Source: CBDEGK01 sp965237855 (lineage in GTDB: Bacteria > Pseudomonadota > Gammaproteobacteria > Pseudomonadales > Halieaceae). Taken from it: 64,000 nt of DNA. Made by a program: the position numbers and the translations under genes. The stretch spans positions 527,606 through 591,605 of the forward strand of contig CBDEGK010000001.1 in the NCBI GenBank assembly GCA_965237855.1, read 5' to 3'. Below, piece by piece: positions 1 through 8,198 of the stretch (the first letter of the stretch is position 1; each line of letters opens with the position of its first letter). The notes beneath the pieces were generated by a model. That model was given only the letters and a program-made list of their open reading frames with translations, made no database searches and was not told where the DNA came from.

Positions 1-143
1 TGGAGGGCGATGGCGTCATCATCCACAAGGGCCAGTCGCTGTACAAAATTACCCCGGACGAGATTTTGGTGGTTGAATCGCCAGAAGACATTAAGGCCCG
101 GCGCCGACACGTCAGCGACGAAGCGCTGTCGCAATTAGTTTGA
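1..143 (+). CDS. C-terminal end of an unidentified protein (cut by window start)
   Basis: The frame beginning at base 3 is open to a TGA at 141-143 and encodes about 46 residues (starting EGDGVIIHKG, ending ALSQLV). It lies 28 bases upstream of the methylmalonyl-CoA epimerase start on the same strand, so it may be the preceding gene of that cluster. The visible part has no motif I can assign. It is a short beta-rich stretch followed by a charged helix-like tail. The family is left open because most of the gene lies outside the window. Confidence 0.5.
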   Translation, partial: EGDGVIIHKGQSLYKITPDEILVVESPEDIKARRRHVSDEALSQLV

Positions 144-171
144 TGAGGCTGAATGTGAAGAGGAAGGCCAT

Positions 172-576
172 ATGATTACCGCACTGGACCACATAGCCAT
201 CGCCGTACCCGATTTGGAGAAGGCGATTAAACGTTTTACGGAAGACTTCGGCCTCGACTTTGACGGCACCGAAGACGTGGAAGCCGCAAAAACCACTACG
301 GCTTTTTTTCCACTGCCACCTACCAACATTGAACTGGTACACCCACTCAAGGGTGAGGGCGCGATTGCCAAGTACCTGGAAAAGAAACCCGGTGGCCTGC
401 ACCATCTTTGTTTTCGCAGTGACAACATCATGGAAGACGTGGCGCGCCTGAAAGCCAAGGGCTACCAGTTCCTGGCCGATGAGCCGAGCCCCGGCGCCCA
501 CAATTCCCAGGTTATTTTTATTCACCCGAAAAGTTGTGACGGCGTGCTGATTGAAATCAACCAGCCCGCCGAGTAG
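172..576 (+). CDS. mce: Methylmalonyl-CoA epimerase
   Basis: A 134-residue single-domain protein of the vicinal-oxygen-chelate (VOC/glyoxalase) fold. The family interconverts (S)- and (R)-methylmalonyl-CoA in the cytoplasm, feeding the mutase encoded next door in propionate, odd-chain fatty-acid and branched amino-acid breakdown. The start reads LDHIAIAVPDLEKA, with the usual metal-binding His at 7. The second half carries the HH pair at 77-78 and Glu128 in VLIEI, matching the metal-ligand pattern of the family. Length is normal. The ATG at 172 follows a GGAAGG-rich ribosome site. The TAG stop is formed right at the edge of a GGGGTCAGACCC repeat. The pairing with mutase and MeaB makes the assignment firm. 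Confidence 0.95.
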   Translation: MITALDHIAIAVPDLEKAIKRFTEDFGLDFDGTEDVEAAKTTTAFFPLPPTNIELVHPLKGEGAIAKYLEKKPGGLHHLCFRSDNIMEDVARLKAKGYQFLADEPSPGAHNSQVIFIHPKSCDGVLIEINQPAE

Positions 577-641
577 GGGTCAGACCCAGCTCGATCGGGG
601 TCAGACCCCTTTTTAGCTTTTCAAAAAAGGGCTCTGACCCC
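576..641. repeat. GGGGTCAGACCC repeat cluster with hairpin
   Basis: The 91-base gap between mce and the mutase holds GGGGTCAGACCC at 576-587, a second copy GGGGTCAGACCCC at 597-609, and an inverted partner ending CTCTGACCCC at 632-641. The second and third copies, with T5 and A6 runs inside them, can fold into one long stem around a short loop (597-641). The first G run overlaps the last base of the mce stop codon. It looks like a REP-type palindromic repeat; it could also act as a processing or attenuation hairpin inside the operon. No other full copy was seen in the window. Confidence 0.7.
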
Positions 642-667
642 ATTAAGAAACAAAACGAGATAGAACA

Positions 668-2839
668 ATGGCCGACAAGATTTACGATAAGTCCCAGTCC
701 ACCCCAGAAGCCTGGACCGAACTCGCCGAGAAACAGATGCGCGGCAAGCCCCTGGACGGTCTCAACTGGGATACCGCTGAAGGTATCCAGGTAAAACCGC
801 TGTACACCGCCGCCGACACTGCCGACTTGCCCTACAACGACACCATGCCGGGTATGAGCCCCTACATACGCGGACCCCAGGCGACCATGTATGCGGGCCG
901 CCCCTGGACCATTCGCCAGTACGCGGGTTTCTCCACCGCCGAGGAATCCAACGCCTTCTACCGCAAAGCACTGGCCGCTGGCGGGCAGGGCATATCCGTG
1001 GCTTTCGACCTGGCCACCCACCGCGGTTACGACTCAGATCACCCGCGTGTGACCGGTGACGTCGGCAAGGCTGGTGTGGCGATTGATTCCATTGAGGATA
1101 TGAAGATACTGTTTGACGGCATTCCGCTGGATAAAGTCTCTGTCTCCATGACCATGAATGGTGCAGTATTACCCGTACTGGCGGGCTACATCGTCGCCGC
1201 CGAGGAACAGGGTGTTAGCCACGATCAGCTGGCGGGCACCATTCAGAACGACATCCTCAAAGAATTCATGGTACGCAACACCTACATTTACCCGCCGGCA
1301 CCGAGTATGCGCATCATTGGCGATATCATCGCCTACTGCACAGCGAACATGCCCAAGTTCAACATGATCTCCATTTCCGGGTATCACATCCAGGAAGCGG
1401 GGGCGAATGCCGCGCTAGAACTGGCCTATACCCTGGCCGACGGTAAGGAATACATTCGCACGGCGCTCAATGCAGGCCTCGATATCGATCACTTCGCACC
1501 ACGCCTGAGCTTCTTCTGGGGCATCGGCATGAATTTCTACATGGAAATTGCCAAGTTGCGCGCCGCTCGCCAGTTGTGGGCCAGGATCGTGTCTGAGTTC
1601 AATCCGCAGAACCCGAAGAGCTCCATGCTGCGCACCCACAGCCAGACTTCCGGCTGGTCGCTGACCGAGCAGGACCCCTACAACAACGTTGTACGTACAA
1701 CGATAGAGGCCATGGCGGCGGTATTCGGCGGCACCCAGTCACTGCACACCAATGCACTGGATGAAGCCATTGCGCTGCCGACGGAGTTTTCCTCGCGTAT
1801 TGCGCGGAATACCCAGCTGATCATCCAGGAAGAAACCGGCATTACCAACGTGGTCGACCCCTGGGGCGGTTCCTACATGATGGAAGCTTTGACACAAGAA
1901 ATTGCCGACAAAGCCTGGGAACTGATCTCAGAGGTGGAAGAGCAGGGCGGCATGGCCAAGGCCATCGAAACCGGTTTGCCCAAACTGCGCATTGAAGAAG
2001 CTGCGGCCAAGAAGCAGGCCCGGATTGACCGCGGTGACGACGTGATTGTCGGCGTCAACAAGTACAAGCTGGATGAAGAAGAGCACGTCGAGATTCTCGA
2101 GATCGATAACGAAGCCGTGCGCGACTCGCAAGTTGCCCGCCTGGGCGAGATCAAAGGCAATCGCGATAACGCGGCGGTTGATGATATTCTGGCCCAGATT
2201 ACTGCCGTTGCCGGTGGCAGCTCTTCAGACGAGCAAGGCAACCTACTGGAACTGGCAGTTGAGGCTACTCGCCGTCGCGCCACCGTAGGGGAGATCTCTG
2301 ACGCCATGGAGAAAGAATTCGGACGCTTTAAAGCCACTGCCCAGACTGTCTCGGGTGTGTACGGTGCCGCCTTTGACCAGGATGAAAACTGGCAGAGCAT
2401 TTCCAGCGACATCGACGGCTTTGTCGAACAACACGGCCGCCGCCCACGCATGCTGGTGTGCAAGATGGGCCAGGACGGTCACGACCGCGGTGCCAAGGTG
2501 ATTGCCACCGCCTTTGCCGATGTCGGTTTTGATATCGACCTGTCGCCGATGTTCTCCACCCCGGAAGAAGTAGCCCGCCAAGCTATCGAAAACGATGTGC
2601 ACGCGGTAGGTGCCAGCTCGTTGGCTGCCGGCCACAAGACCCTGGTGCCGCAGCTGGTGGAAGAGCTCAAGAAGCTGGGCGGTGATGACATTGTGGTGAT
2701 TGCCGGTGGTGTGATTCCCCGCCAGGACTACGATGCCCTCTACAGCTCCGGTGTAAAATGCATCTTCGGCCCGGGCACCCCGATTCCCGATTGCGCCCGT
2801 GAGGTACTGGGTGCCATTAACGAGGTTACGAGCAACTAA
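668..2839 (+). CDS. scpA: Methylmalonyl-CoA mutase (B12-dependent), single-chain form
   Basis: A 723-residue enzyme that isomerises (R)-methylmalonyl-CoA to succinyl-CoA using adenosylcobalamin. The N-terminal 560 residues form the substrate TIM-barrel domain (segments MYAGRPWTIRQYAGFST and FGGTQSLHTNALDEA are typical). The C-terminal part from about 590 is the cobalamin-binding domain, with the D-x-H-x-x-G signature at Asp603-His605-Gly608; the histidine is the lower cobalt ligand. The length fits the catalytic large subunit or homodimeric ScpA type, and no small subunit gene is nearby. It sits between mce and meaB, and its TAA stop doubles as part of the ribosome site of meaB. The cofactor requirement implies B12 uptake or synthesis elsewhere. 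Confidence 0.98.
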   Translation: MADKIYDKSQSTPEAWTELAEKQMRGKPLDGLNWDTAEGIQVKPLYTAADTADLPYNDTMPGMSPYIRGPQATMYAGRPWTIRQYAGFSTAEESNAFYRKALAAGGQGISVAFDLATHRGYDSDHPRVTGDVGKAGVAIDSIEDMKILFDGIPLDKVSVSMTMNGAVLPVLAGYIVAAEEQGVSHDQLAGTIQNDILKEFMVRNTYIYPPAPSMRIIGDIIAYCTANMPKFNMISISGYHIQEAGANAALELAYTLADGKEYIRTALNAGLDIDHFAPRLSFFWGIGMNFYMEIAKLRAARQLWARIVSEFNPQNPKSSMLRTHSQTSGWSLTEQDPYNNVVRTTIEAMAAVFGGTQSLHTNALDEAIALPTEFSSRIARNTQLIIQEETGITNVVDPWGGSYMMEALTQEIADKAWELISEVEEQGGMAKAIETGLPKLRIEEAAAKKQARIDRGDDVIVGVNKYKLDEEEHVEILEIDNEAVRDSQVARLGEIKGNRDNAAVDDILAQITAVAGGSSSDEQGNLLELAVEATRRRATVGEISDAMEKEFGRFKATAQTVSGVYGAAFDQDENWQSISSDIDGFVEQHGRRPRMLVCKMGQDGHDRGAKVIATAFADVGFDIDLSPMFSTPEEVARQAIENDVHAVGASSLAAGHKTLVPQLVEELKKLGGDDIVVIAGGVIPRQDYDALYSSGVKCIFGPGTPIPDCAREVLGAINEVTSN

Positions 2840-2847
2840 GGATCTGT

Positions 2848-3813
2848 ATGTCCACGGCCGCTTTTAATCTCAATACTCTGCGCAGCGGTAACCGCCGCGC
2901 ACTGGCGCGCGCGATTACCCTGGTCGAGAGCACCCGCAGCGATGATCGTGAGCTGGCCCAATCGGTACTCGAACAGTGTCTGCCGCATTCCGGCAAGAGC
3001 ATTCGTATTGGCATCACCGGCATTCCCGGTGTCGGCAAATCCACCTTTATTGAAGCCTTTGGCCTGCACCTGATCGCGCAGGGTAAGAAGGTGGCGGTGC
3101 TGGCGGTTGACCCCAGTTCACCCATTGCCGGTGGTTCGATCCTCGGCGACAAAACCCGCATGGAAGAGCTTTCACGCCGGGACGAGGCGTTTATCCGGCC
3201 ATCGCCTGCAGGCGGCGCCCTCGGCGGCGTGGCCCAGAAAACCCGCGAAAGCATGCTGCTGTGTGAAGCCGCTGGTTACGATGTAATCCTGGTGGAAACA
3301 GTCGGCGTCGGCCAATCGGAATACGAAGTGGCCGGTATGGTCGATTTCTTCATGGTGCTGATGCTGCCCAATGCCGGTGACGAACTGCAGGGTATCAAGA
3401 AAGGCATCATGGAATTGGCCGATGCGCTGGTGATTAACAAGGCCGACGGCGAGAGCATCAACCTCGCCAATATGACCAAGAAGCACTACACCGCCGCCAT
3501 GACCTTGATGAAACACACGCTGCACTGGGCACCCCAGGTGATGACCTGTTCCGCAACAGAAGGTGACAACATCGATACCGTGTGGGACATGATCTGCGAG
3601 TTTGAGCAGGCCGCCAGGGAAGAGGGCGCTTTCCAGAACAAGCGCAATGGCCAATCGCTGGATTGGTTCCACCACCTGGTCGGCGAGTTCCTGCAACTCA
3701 AGTTAAGCGGCAGCCCACAAGCCAGACAACTCAAGGCCGAGTTGGAACAGCAGGTGGTGGCCCACGAAATCACTCCCTATACTGCAGCGAGACAAATAAT
3801 CGACTGCCTGTGA
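2848..3813 (+). CDS. meaB: MeaB/ArgK-type GTPase, methylmalonyl-CoA mutase chaperone
   Basis: A 321-residue G3E P-loop GTPase. This family loads and protects adenosylcobalamin on methylmalonyl-CoA mutase. The Walker A loop GIPGVGKS is at residues 58-65, a VDPSSP switch follows near 90, the ETVGVGQSE segment is near 150, and the base-specificity motif NKAD is near 200. It starts 8 bases after the mutase stop, with TAAGGA as ribosome site, so the two are translated from one message. Older annotations call this family ArgK (arginine/ornithine transport kinase); the mutase neighbour argues for MeaB. Confidence 0.95.
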   Translation: MSTAAFNLNTLRSGNRRALARAITLVESTRSDDRELAQSVLEQCLPHSGKSIRIGITGIPGVGKSTFIEAFGLHLIAQGKKVAVLAVDPSSPIAGGSILGDKTRMEELSRRDEAFIRPSPAGGALGGVAQKTRESMLLCEAAGYDVILVETVGVGQSEYEVAGMVDFFMVLMLPNAGDELQGIKKGIMELADALVINKADGESINLANMTKKHYTAAMTLMKHTLHWAPQVMTCSATEGDNIDTVWDMICEFEQAAREEGAFQNKRNGQSLDWFHHLVGEFLQLKLSGSPQARQLKAELEQQVVAHEITPYTAARQIIDCL

Positions 3814-3823
3814 GTGGAGCCCT

Positions 3824-4144
3824 ATGCGCTTCGTCCCCCTGGAAAGACTCATCAACCTGCACGACGGCTACCGCCGTGAGTTTCGTATCGACTATCACAA
3901 GTTGCTTCTCATCCAGGTAGACGGTGAACGCTACCTCATCGAAGCTAACTGCCCACACCAGGAACACCCGTTGACCGAAGCCTGGGTAGATAAGAACTGC
4001 ATTGAGTGCCCGCTGCACAACTACCGGTTCTCACTGAAAGACGGACAGCTTCTTTACGCTGCGGAAGAAGAGTGTCGGGGACTTAAGACCTGGCCGGTGG
4101 AGTACGAGGGGGCCGAGGTTGGGTTGGTTTGGGGAGAGGAATAG
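3824..4144 (+). CDS. Small Rieske [2Fe-2S] protein
   Basis: A 106-residue ferredoxin-like Rieske protein. The cluster ligands are visible as C43-P-H45 and C62-P-L-H65, the usual C-x-H ... C-x-x-H spacing. There is no signal peptide or membrane helix, so it is a cytoplasmic electron carrier or oxygenase-type component rather than a bc1 subunit. It starts 10 bases after meaB and ends 3 bases before the convergent GNAT gene. Co-transcription with the methylmalonyl-CoA genes is likely, but its partner cannot be read from the sequence. Confidence 0.85.
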   Translation: MRFVPLERLINLHDGYRREFRIDYHKLLLIQVDGERYLIEANCPHQEHPLTEAWVDKNCIECPLHNYRFSLKDGQLLYAAEEECRGLKTWPVEYEGAEVGLVWGEE

Positions 4145-4147
4145 TTG

Positions 4148-5068
4148 CTACAACCTTAACAACTGCAACCTCGGGTCTACCTCTCCCCAATTCCACAGGT
4201 AATCAAACTGGGTGATAAAGCGCTTGGCTGAAGCGCGTGAGTTGGGTTCATAGAATCCCGGTTTGCCTCGGTCATCCGGTTTGTACACAACGCCATTATC
4301 GTCCCTAACCATGAAAGTAGCCTCGGGCAATTCCGGGTGTTCTTCTACTACCCTGATTTTAATAGTGGATGAGATACGTCGCGACAATGAGAGTAGGCGG
4401 TGGCCGCGTTTGGCCATTGGTCTCGCGTCATTGATGATGATTTTTATTTCGCTGAATCGGCCTCGCCGTGCCAACGCAGTCATAGCCGACGATAGCTCCT
4501 GGGTGTCAAACACTACGGGGTCGAGTAGAGAACTATATATGCGAATATGGCGTCGCGCTGACTGGGCCAATTCCAGCGCCAGGGTGTCGAAGGGATGGGG
4601 ATACTCCACATTGGTAATAAACTGGTCCGAACCGCTGAAGTCGACACGCAATTCCATGGCAGCGTGGGGGATGCCAGCTTCCTCGAAGGGTTCGCCGTAA
4701 GAAATAAAACCAGCCTTAAGATAAAACTCAGATGCGTGTTCCTGAGCGTGTAGGTATAGCCGGGTAATGCCCTGCCGGCGGGCGTGCTCAACAATGTGAT
4801 CCAGCAGGATTCGGCCCAGCCCCTTACCACGTTGCTCTTTCAGTACCGCCATGCGACCGACCTTGCCATCTGGCAGCATACGCCCGCAGGCCAGGGCAAC
4901 CGTGTTGTGGGTCAGCAGGAAATGAGTGGCGCCTTCATCCTGGTCGTCCCACTCTATCTCCTGCGGCACGTTTTGCTCTTCAATAAACACTTTGCCGCGC
5001 AGGGAGCGCAAGGTTTCCCGCTGGGTGTGCCAGTTGGCCACTTCCACCTGGTATTTCGTTTCAGTCAT
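4148..5068 (-). CDS. GNAT acetyltransferase with a C-terminal extension domain
   Basis: 306 residues. The N-terminal half (about 1-140) is a GNAT domain: FIEEQNVPQEIEWDD, then the acetyl-CoA loop region around VLKEQRGKGLGRILLDH, then HAQEHASEFYLKAGF. The second half (about 150-306) is a separate domain starting ITNVEYPHPFDTLALELA that recurs on such proteins in related bacteria (I believe the DUF7931 type). It resembles phospholipase-D-like folds in places, but no catalytic HKD is visible. It overlaps the roxA-like gene by 8 bases and ends the minus-strand operon. The acetyl acceptor is unknown. Confidence 0.8.
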   Translation of the reverse strand: MTETKYQVEVANWHTQRETLRSLRGKVFIEEQNVPQEIEWDDQDEGATHFLLTHNTVALACGRMLPDGKVGRMAVLKEQRGKGLGRILLDHIVEHARRQGITRLYLHAQEHASEFYLKAGFISYGEPFEEAGIPHAAMELRVDFSGSDQFITNVEYPHPFDTLALELAQSARRHIRIYSSLLDPVVFDTQELSSAMTALARRGRFSEIKIIINDARPMAKRGHRLLSLSRRISSTIKIRVVEEHPELPEATFMVRDDNGVVYKPDDRGKPGFYEPNSRASAKRFITQFDYLWNWGEVDPRLQLLRL

Positions 5069-6137
5069 GGGTCAGACAACCCCATTCCGCCAGTTGTTGT
5101 AGCAGCGTGTTGTTCAAATGTTTTTCCGGGTCAACGTATTGACCACTGCACAGCAGTGTTAAGCCTTCGATCTGGTCCGTGTTCGCTACCAGGGTTTCCC
5201 CGTTGGCGTAGATTTCCACTTCACCGTCCACCTCACGCCAGGCTAGTCGAGCAGCTGGGTCCAGTCTCAGCGGTTCACCTTCACTAATAATAAGCGAGGG
5301 CAGGGGTTCCCTGGGTTCTGTGACCAACTCGCCAAACCAGCCCATATGTTTGCCCAGGCCGGCCAATTGCTGTTGTAGCTGTTCTATTGCGGCTTGAATC
5401 GCTTCAGAGTTGATTTCCCCCACTCGTGAGGAGGACACTAACTCTGGGTCCGCGTAGAGCTGTTGTTCGCTCATGGCTTCCAGCTGGTGATCCACTTCCC
5501 GTGACAACATGTCGTTGAGGCGGGGTGCGCGGAAGCCGAGGGAGTAGGTTAGTGATTCTGTCTCCGCCGTGCCCCAGTGTGCCAGTCGTGGTGGCACATA
5601 CAATACATCGCCGGGTTCGAGGGTGTATTCCGCGCTGTCTTCAAAGTGTTCGAGAATATGCAGGTCGGGATGATTGATCAGCGCTTCATTGTCGCTGCAC
5701 ACTTGCCCCAGCTTCCAGGTGCGTGAGCCCTGGCCCTGCAGCAGGAATACATCGTAGTTGTCGTAGTGGGGGCCGACTCCACCACCGGCTGTGGCGAAAC
5801 TCACCATCACGTCATCGAATCGCCAGTTGGGAATAAAACTCACCAGCTGTTTGAGTTCAGCGATCTCGTCGACGTGGTGATCCACCGCCTGCACTAGCAG
5901 GGTCCAGGGATGTGATCTGTCGAAATCGGCATCAGCGAAGGGGCCTTGTTGAAAGTCCCAACCATCCGCTTTGATTTCAATGATGCGCGATTCGATGTCT
6001 TCTTCTAGTGCCAGGCCGGCCAGTTCTTCCGGGGAGAGTGGATCTTTAAAGTCCGGTAGGGCATTTTTAATCAGCAGCGGTTTGCGCTGCCAGTGTTCGC
6101 GAAGGAAGGTGTCGGCGTCGAAGTTGCTTAAGCGCAT
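5061..6137 (-). CDS. roxA: Ribosomal protein uL16 arginine 3-hydroxylase (JmjC/cupin oxygenase)
   Basis: A 358-residue Fe(II)/2-oxoglutarate oxygenase of the YcfD/RoxA group, which hydroxylates an arginine of ribosomal protein L16 (uL16). The iron triad is visible: His124 and Asp126 in GPHYDNYDVFLLQGQG, and His187 in RLAHWGTAE. These positions lie within one residue of those of E. coli YcfD. The length is slightly under the E. coli protein. It follows purB in the same minus-strand run and overlaps the GNAT gene downstream by 8 bases. Confidence 0.9.
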   Translation of the reverse strand: MRLSNFDADTFLREHWQRKPLLIKNALPDFKDPLSPEELAGLALEEDIESRIIEIKADGWDFQQGPFADADFDRSHPWTLLVQAVDHHVDEIAELKQLVSFIPNWRFDDVMVSFATAGGGVGPHYDNYDVFLLQGQGSRTWKLGQVCSDNEALINHPDLHILEHFEDSAEYTLEPGDVLYVPPRLAHWGTAETESLTYSLGFRAPRLNDMLSREVDHQLEAMSEQQLYADPELVSSSRVGEINSEAIQAAIEQLQQQLAGLGKHMGWFGELVTEPREPLPSLIISEGEPLRLDPAARLAWREVDGEVEIYANGETLVANTDQIEGLTLLCSGQYVDPEKHLNNTLLQQLAEWGCLTHD

Positions 6138-6161
6138 TAAAGCCGAATCCCCATCAGCGGC

Positions 6162-7526
6162 TCAGATATCCTCCGCCTGTGCCTTGGCGTTGCCGATGTA
6201 GCTGTCAGGCGTTAACGCCAACAGGGCCTGCTTGGCCTCATCAGGCATGTCTAATGTTGCGACGAAGGCCTGGATGGTCTCCCGGTTCATGTCCTGGCCC
6301 CGGGTCAGTGCCTTGAGTTTTTCGTAGGGTTCTTCTATGCCGTAACGGCGCATAACAGTCTGGATGGCTTCTGCCAATACTTCCCAGCTGGCATCCAGGT
6401 CTTCCAATAGTTTTGCCCGGTTCAGTTCCAGCTTGGCGATGCCTTTTAAGCCGGATTCATAGGCAATCAGGCTGTAACCAAAGCCGACACCCATGTTGCG
6501 CAGCACGGTGGAGTCGGTGAGGTCGCGCTGCCAGCGGGAGATCGGCAGCTTCTGCGCCAGGTGGGCCATGATGGCATTGGCCATACCAAGATTGCCCTCG
6601 GAGTTTTCAAAGTCTATGGGGTTGACCTTGTGCGGCATGGTGGATGAGCCCACTTCACCGGCCACAGTTTTTTGTTTGAAGTACCCATTGGAAATATAGG
6701 CCCAGATATCGCGGTCGAAATCGATGAGAATAGTGTTGAAGCGGGCCACCGCGTCAAACAGTTCGGCGATGTAATCGTGGGGTTCAATCTGGGTGGTGTA
6801 GGGGTTGAAGCTCAATCCCAGGCCGGTCACGAACTGCTCGGCGTGCGCGGCCCAGTCCACGTCGGGGTAAGCACACAGGTGGGCGTTATAGTTACCCACC
6901 GCGCCATTGATCTTGCCCAGGTATTCAATGTTGCCCAGCGCATCCAGTTGTCGGCGTAAGCGCGCCACCACGTTGGCGATTTCTTTGCCCATGGTGGTGG
7001 GGCTGGCGGTTTGGCCGTGGGTGCGTGACAACATGACGGCATCGGCGGCCTCGTGTGCGAGTGCTACCAGCTTTTCAACAATGGTCTCCATGGTGGGGCG
7101 CAGGTTGGTCACGCCATCGCGCAACATCAGTGCGTGGGACAGGTTGTTGATGTCTTCCGAGGTACAGGCAAAGTGCACGAATTCCGAGATAGCATTGAGT
7201 TCGTCGTTGTCCGCGAACTGTTCCTTGATGAAATATTCCACCGCTTTCACGTCGTGATTGGTGGTGGCTTCAATGTCCTTGATGCGCTGGGCACCGGCTT
7301 CATCAAAGCTTTCAACTATGCCCTCAAGTGCGGCCCTGGCGGCATCACTGAGTACGGGTACTTCCGGTACCCCAGGGTTCTCGGCCAAAGATTTCAGCCA
7401 CTCAACTTCGACCAGCACGCGGCGTTGCATCAGGCCGTATTCGCTGAAGATACCGCGCAGGGGAGCGGTCTTGCTACCGTAGCGACCGTCGATGGGGGAT
7501 ACTGCGCTGAGTGCGCTCAGATCCAT
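6162..7526 (-). CDS. purB: Adenylosuccinate lyase
   Basis: 454 residues, normal for the bacterial PurB family. It catalyses two fumarate-releasing steps of purine synthesis (SAICAR to AICAR, and adenylosuccinate to AMP). Family motifs are all present: TSEDINN at 122-128, SRTHGQTASPTT from 168 with the catalytic His170, and the signature loop GSSTMPHKVNP at 293-303. The start MDLSALSAVSPIDGRYG is the canonical N-terminus. The neighbours hflD and mnmA upstream reproduce the mnmA-hflD-purB order known from enterobacteria and pseudomonads. Confidence 0.98.
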   Translation of the reverse strand: MDLSALSAVSPIDGRYGSKTAPLRGIFSEYGLMQRRVLVEVEWLKSLAENPGVPEVPVLSDAARAALEGIVESFDEAGAQRIKDIEATTNHDVKAVEYFIKEQFADNDELNAISEFVHFACTSEDINNLSHALMLRDGVTNLRPTMETIVEKLVALAHEAADAVMLSRTHGQTASPTTMGKEIANVVARLRRQLDALGNIEYLGKINGAVGNYNAHLCAYPDVDWAAHAEQFVTGLGLSFNPYTTQIEPHDYIAELFDAVARFNTILIDFDRDIWAYISNGYFKQKTVAGEVGSSTMPHKVNPIDFENSEGNLGMANAIMAHLAQKLPISRWQRDLTDSTVLRNMGVGFGYSLIAYESGLKGIAKLELNRAKLLEDLDASWEVLAEAIQTVMRRYGIEEPYEKLKALTRGQDMNRETIQAFVATLDMPDEAKQALLALTPDSYIGNAKAQAEDI

Positions 7527-7559
7527 GTGGAGCTCCTGAAAGGTCAGTAATACGAGATT

Positions 7560-8198
7560 CTACACCACGCCCATTTGGCGTGACAGTTGCTGTGCCGTGT
7601 GCAGGGTCTTCTTGCGCTGCAACATCAACTTCCAGCGCCGGCCGCCCAGTTGCCGCCACAGGTGGGCCGAGCGCATGCCAGCCATCAACAGGGCACGAAT
7701 GGTGTCGGCATTATTGGTGTTTTGCAATTGCTGCATGCTGCCGGTGACCCGCACGCGGAATTTCAAGGTGCTGAGGGTGTCCTGGTAAATACCGGACAGG
7801 CTGTGACAAACCTCGTTGACGTGTGTGGCGAAATACTCCGCCTTGAAGCTGGTGTGCTCGAGGCGCGAGCGAACCACGGACACCATGCCTTTATTGGCAC
7901 TGAAACGACGTTCCAGGTAGAGAATGCTGAACAGGTAGCGCGTGACATCGGGGTTCTCTTCACTGCTGCCTAATATCGACGCCAGGTTGTGCAAGCCCAG
8001 CTTGAGCGATTGGGTGCCACCATAGATGGCGGCCACATCTTTCGGCTCAAACTCAAACAGGCTGTTGACCAGCGGGGTGAGAAACTCCACTGGGTAGTCG
8101 CCGGTTTTGGAGATCTGCTCGACCAGCCGTGCGGCCTGGGCAACCCCGGCGAGGGCCAGGGTTTGTTGTTCTAAAGGACTCATACGGCTCATGTTCAC
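7560..8198 (-). CDS. hflD: HflD-family protein (lysogenization regulator homologue)
   Basis: 212 residues, all-helical, matching HflD: an N-terminal QTLALAGVAQAARLV helix and a central IYGGTQSLKLGLHNL segment. In E. coli HflD is a membrane-associated peripheral protein that binds lambda CII; its ordinary cellular role is unclear. The longest start is a GTG at 8196-8198 that overlaps the mnmA stop by one base (TAGTG); ATG codons at 8192 and 8183 are possible alternatives. The mnmA-hflD-purB order supports the call. Confidence 0.9.
   Translation of the reverse strand: MNMSRMSPLEQQTLALAGVAQAARLVEQISKTGDYPVEFLTPLVNSLFEFEPKDVAAIYGGTQSLKLGLHNLASILGSSEENPDVTRYLFSILYLERRFSANKGMVSVVRSRLEHTSFKAEYFATHVNEVCHSLSGIYQDTLSTLKFRVRVTGSMQQLQNTNNADTIRALLMAGMRSAHLWRQLGGRRWKLMLQRKKTLHTAQQLSRQMGVV

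Noticed and set aside
5066..5083. GGGTCAGAC at the GNAT/roxA junction as another copy of the repeat at 576-641
   Set aside because: Only a partial match without the closing CCC, and it is coding on both sides; probably chance.
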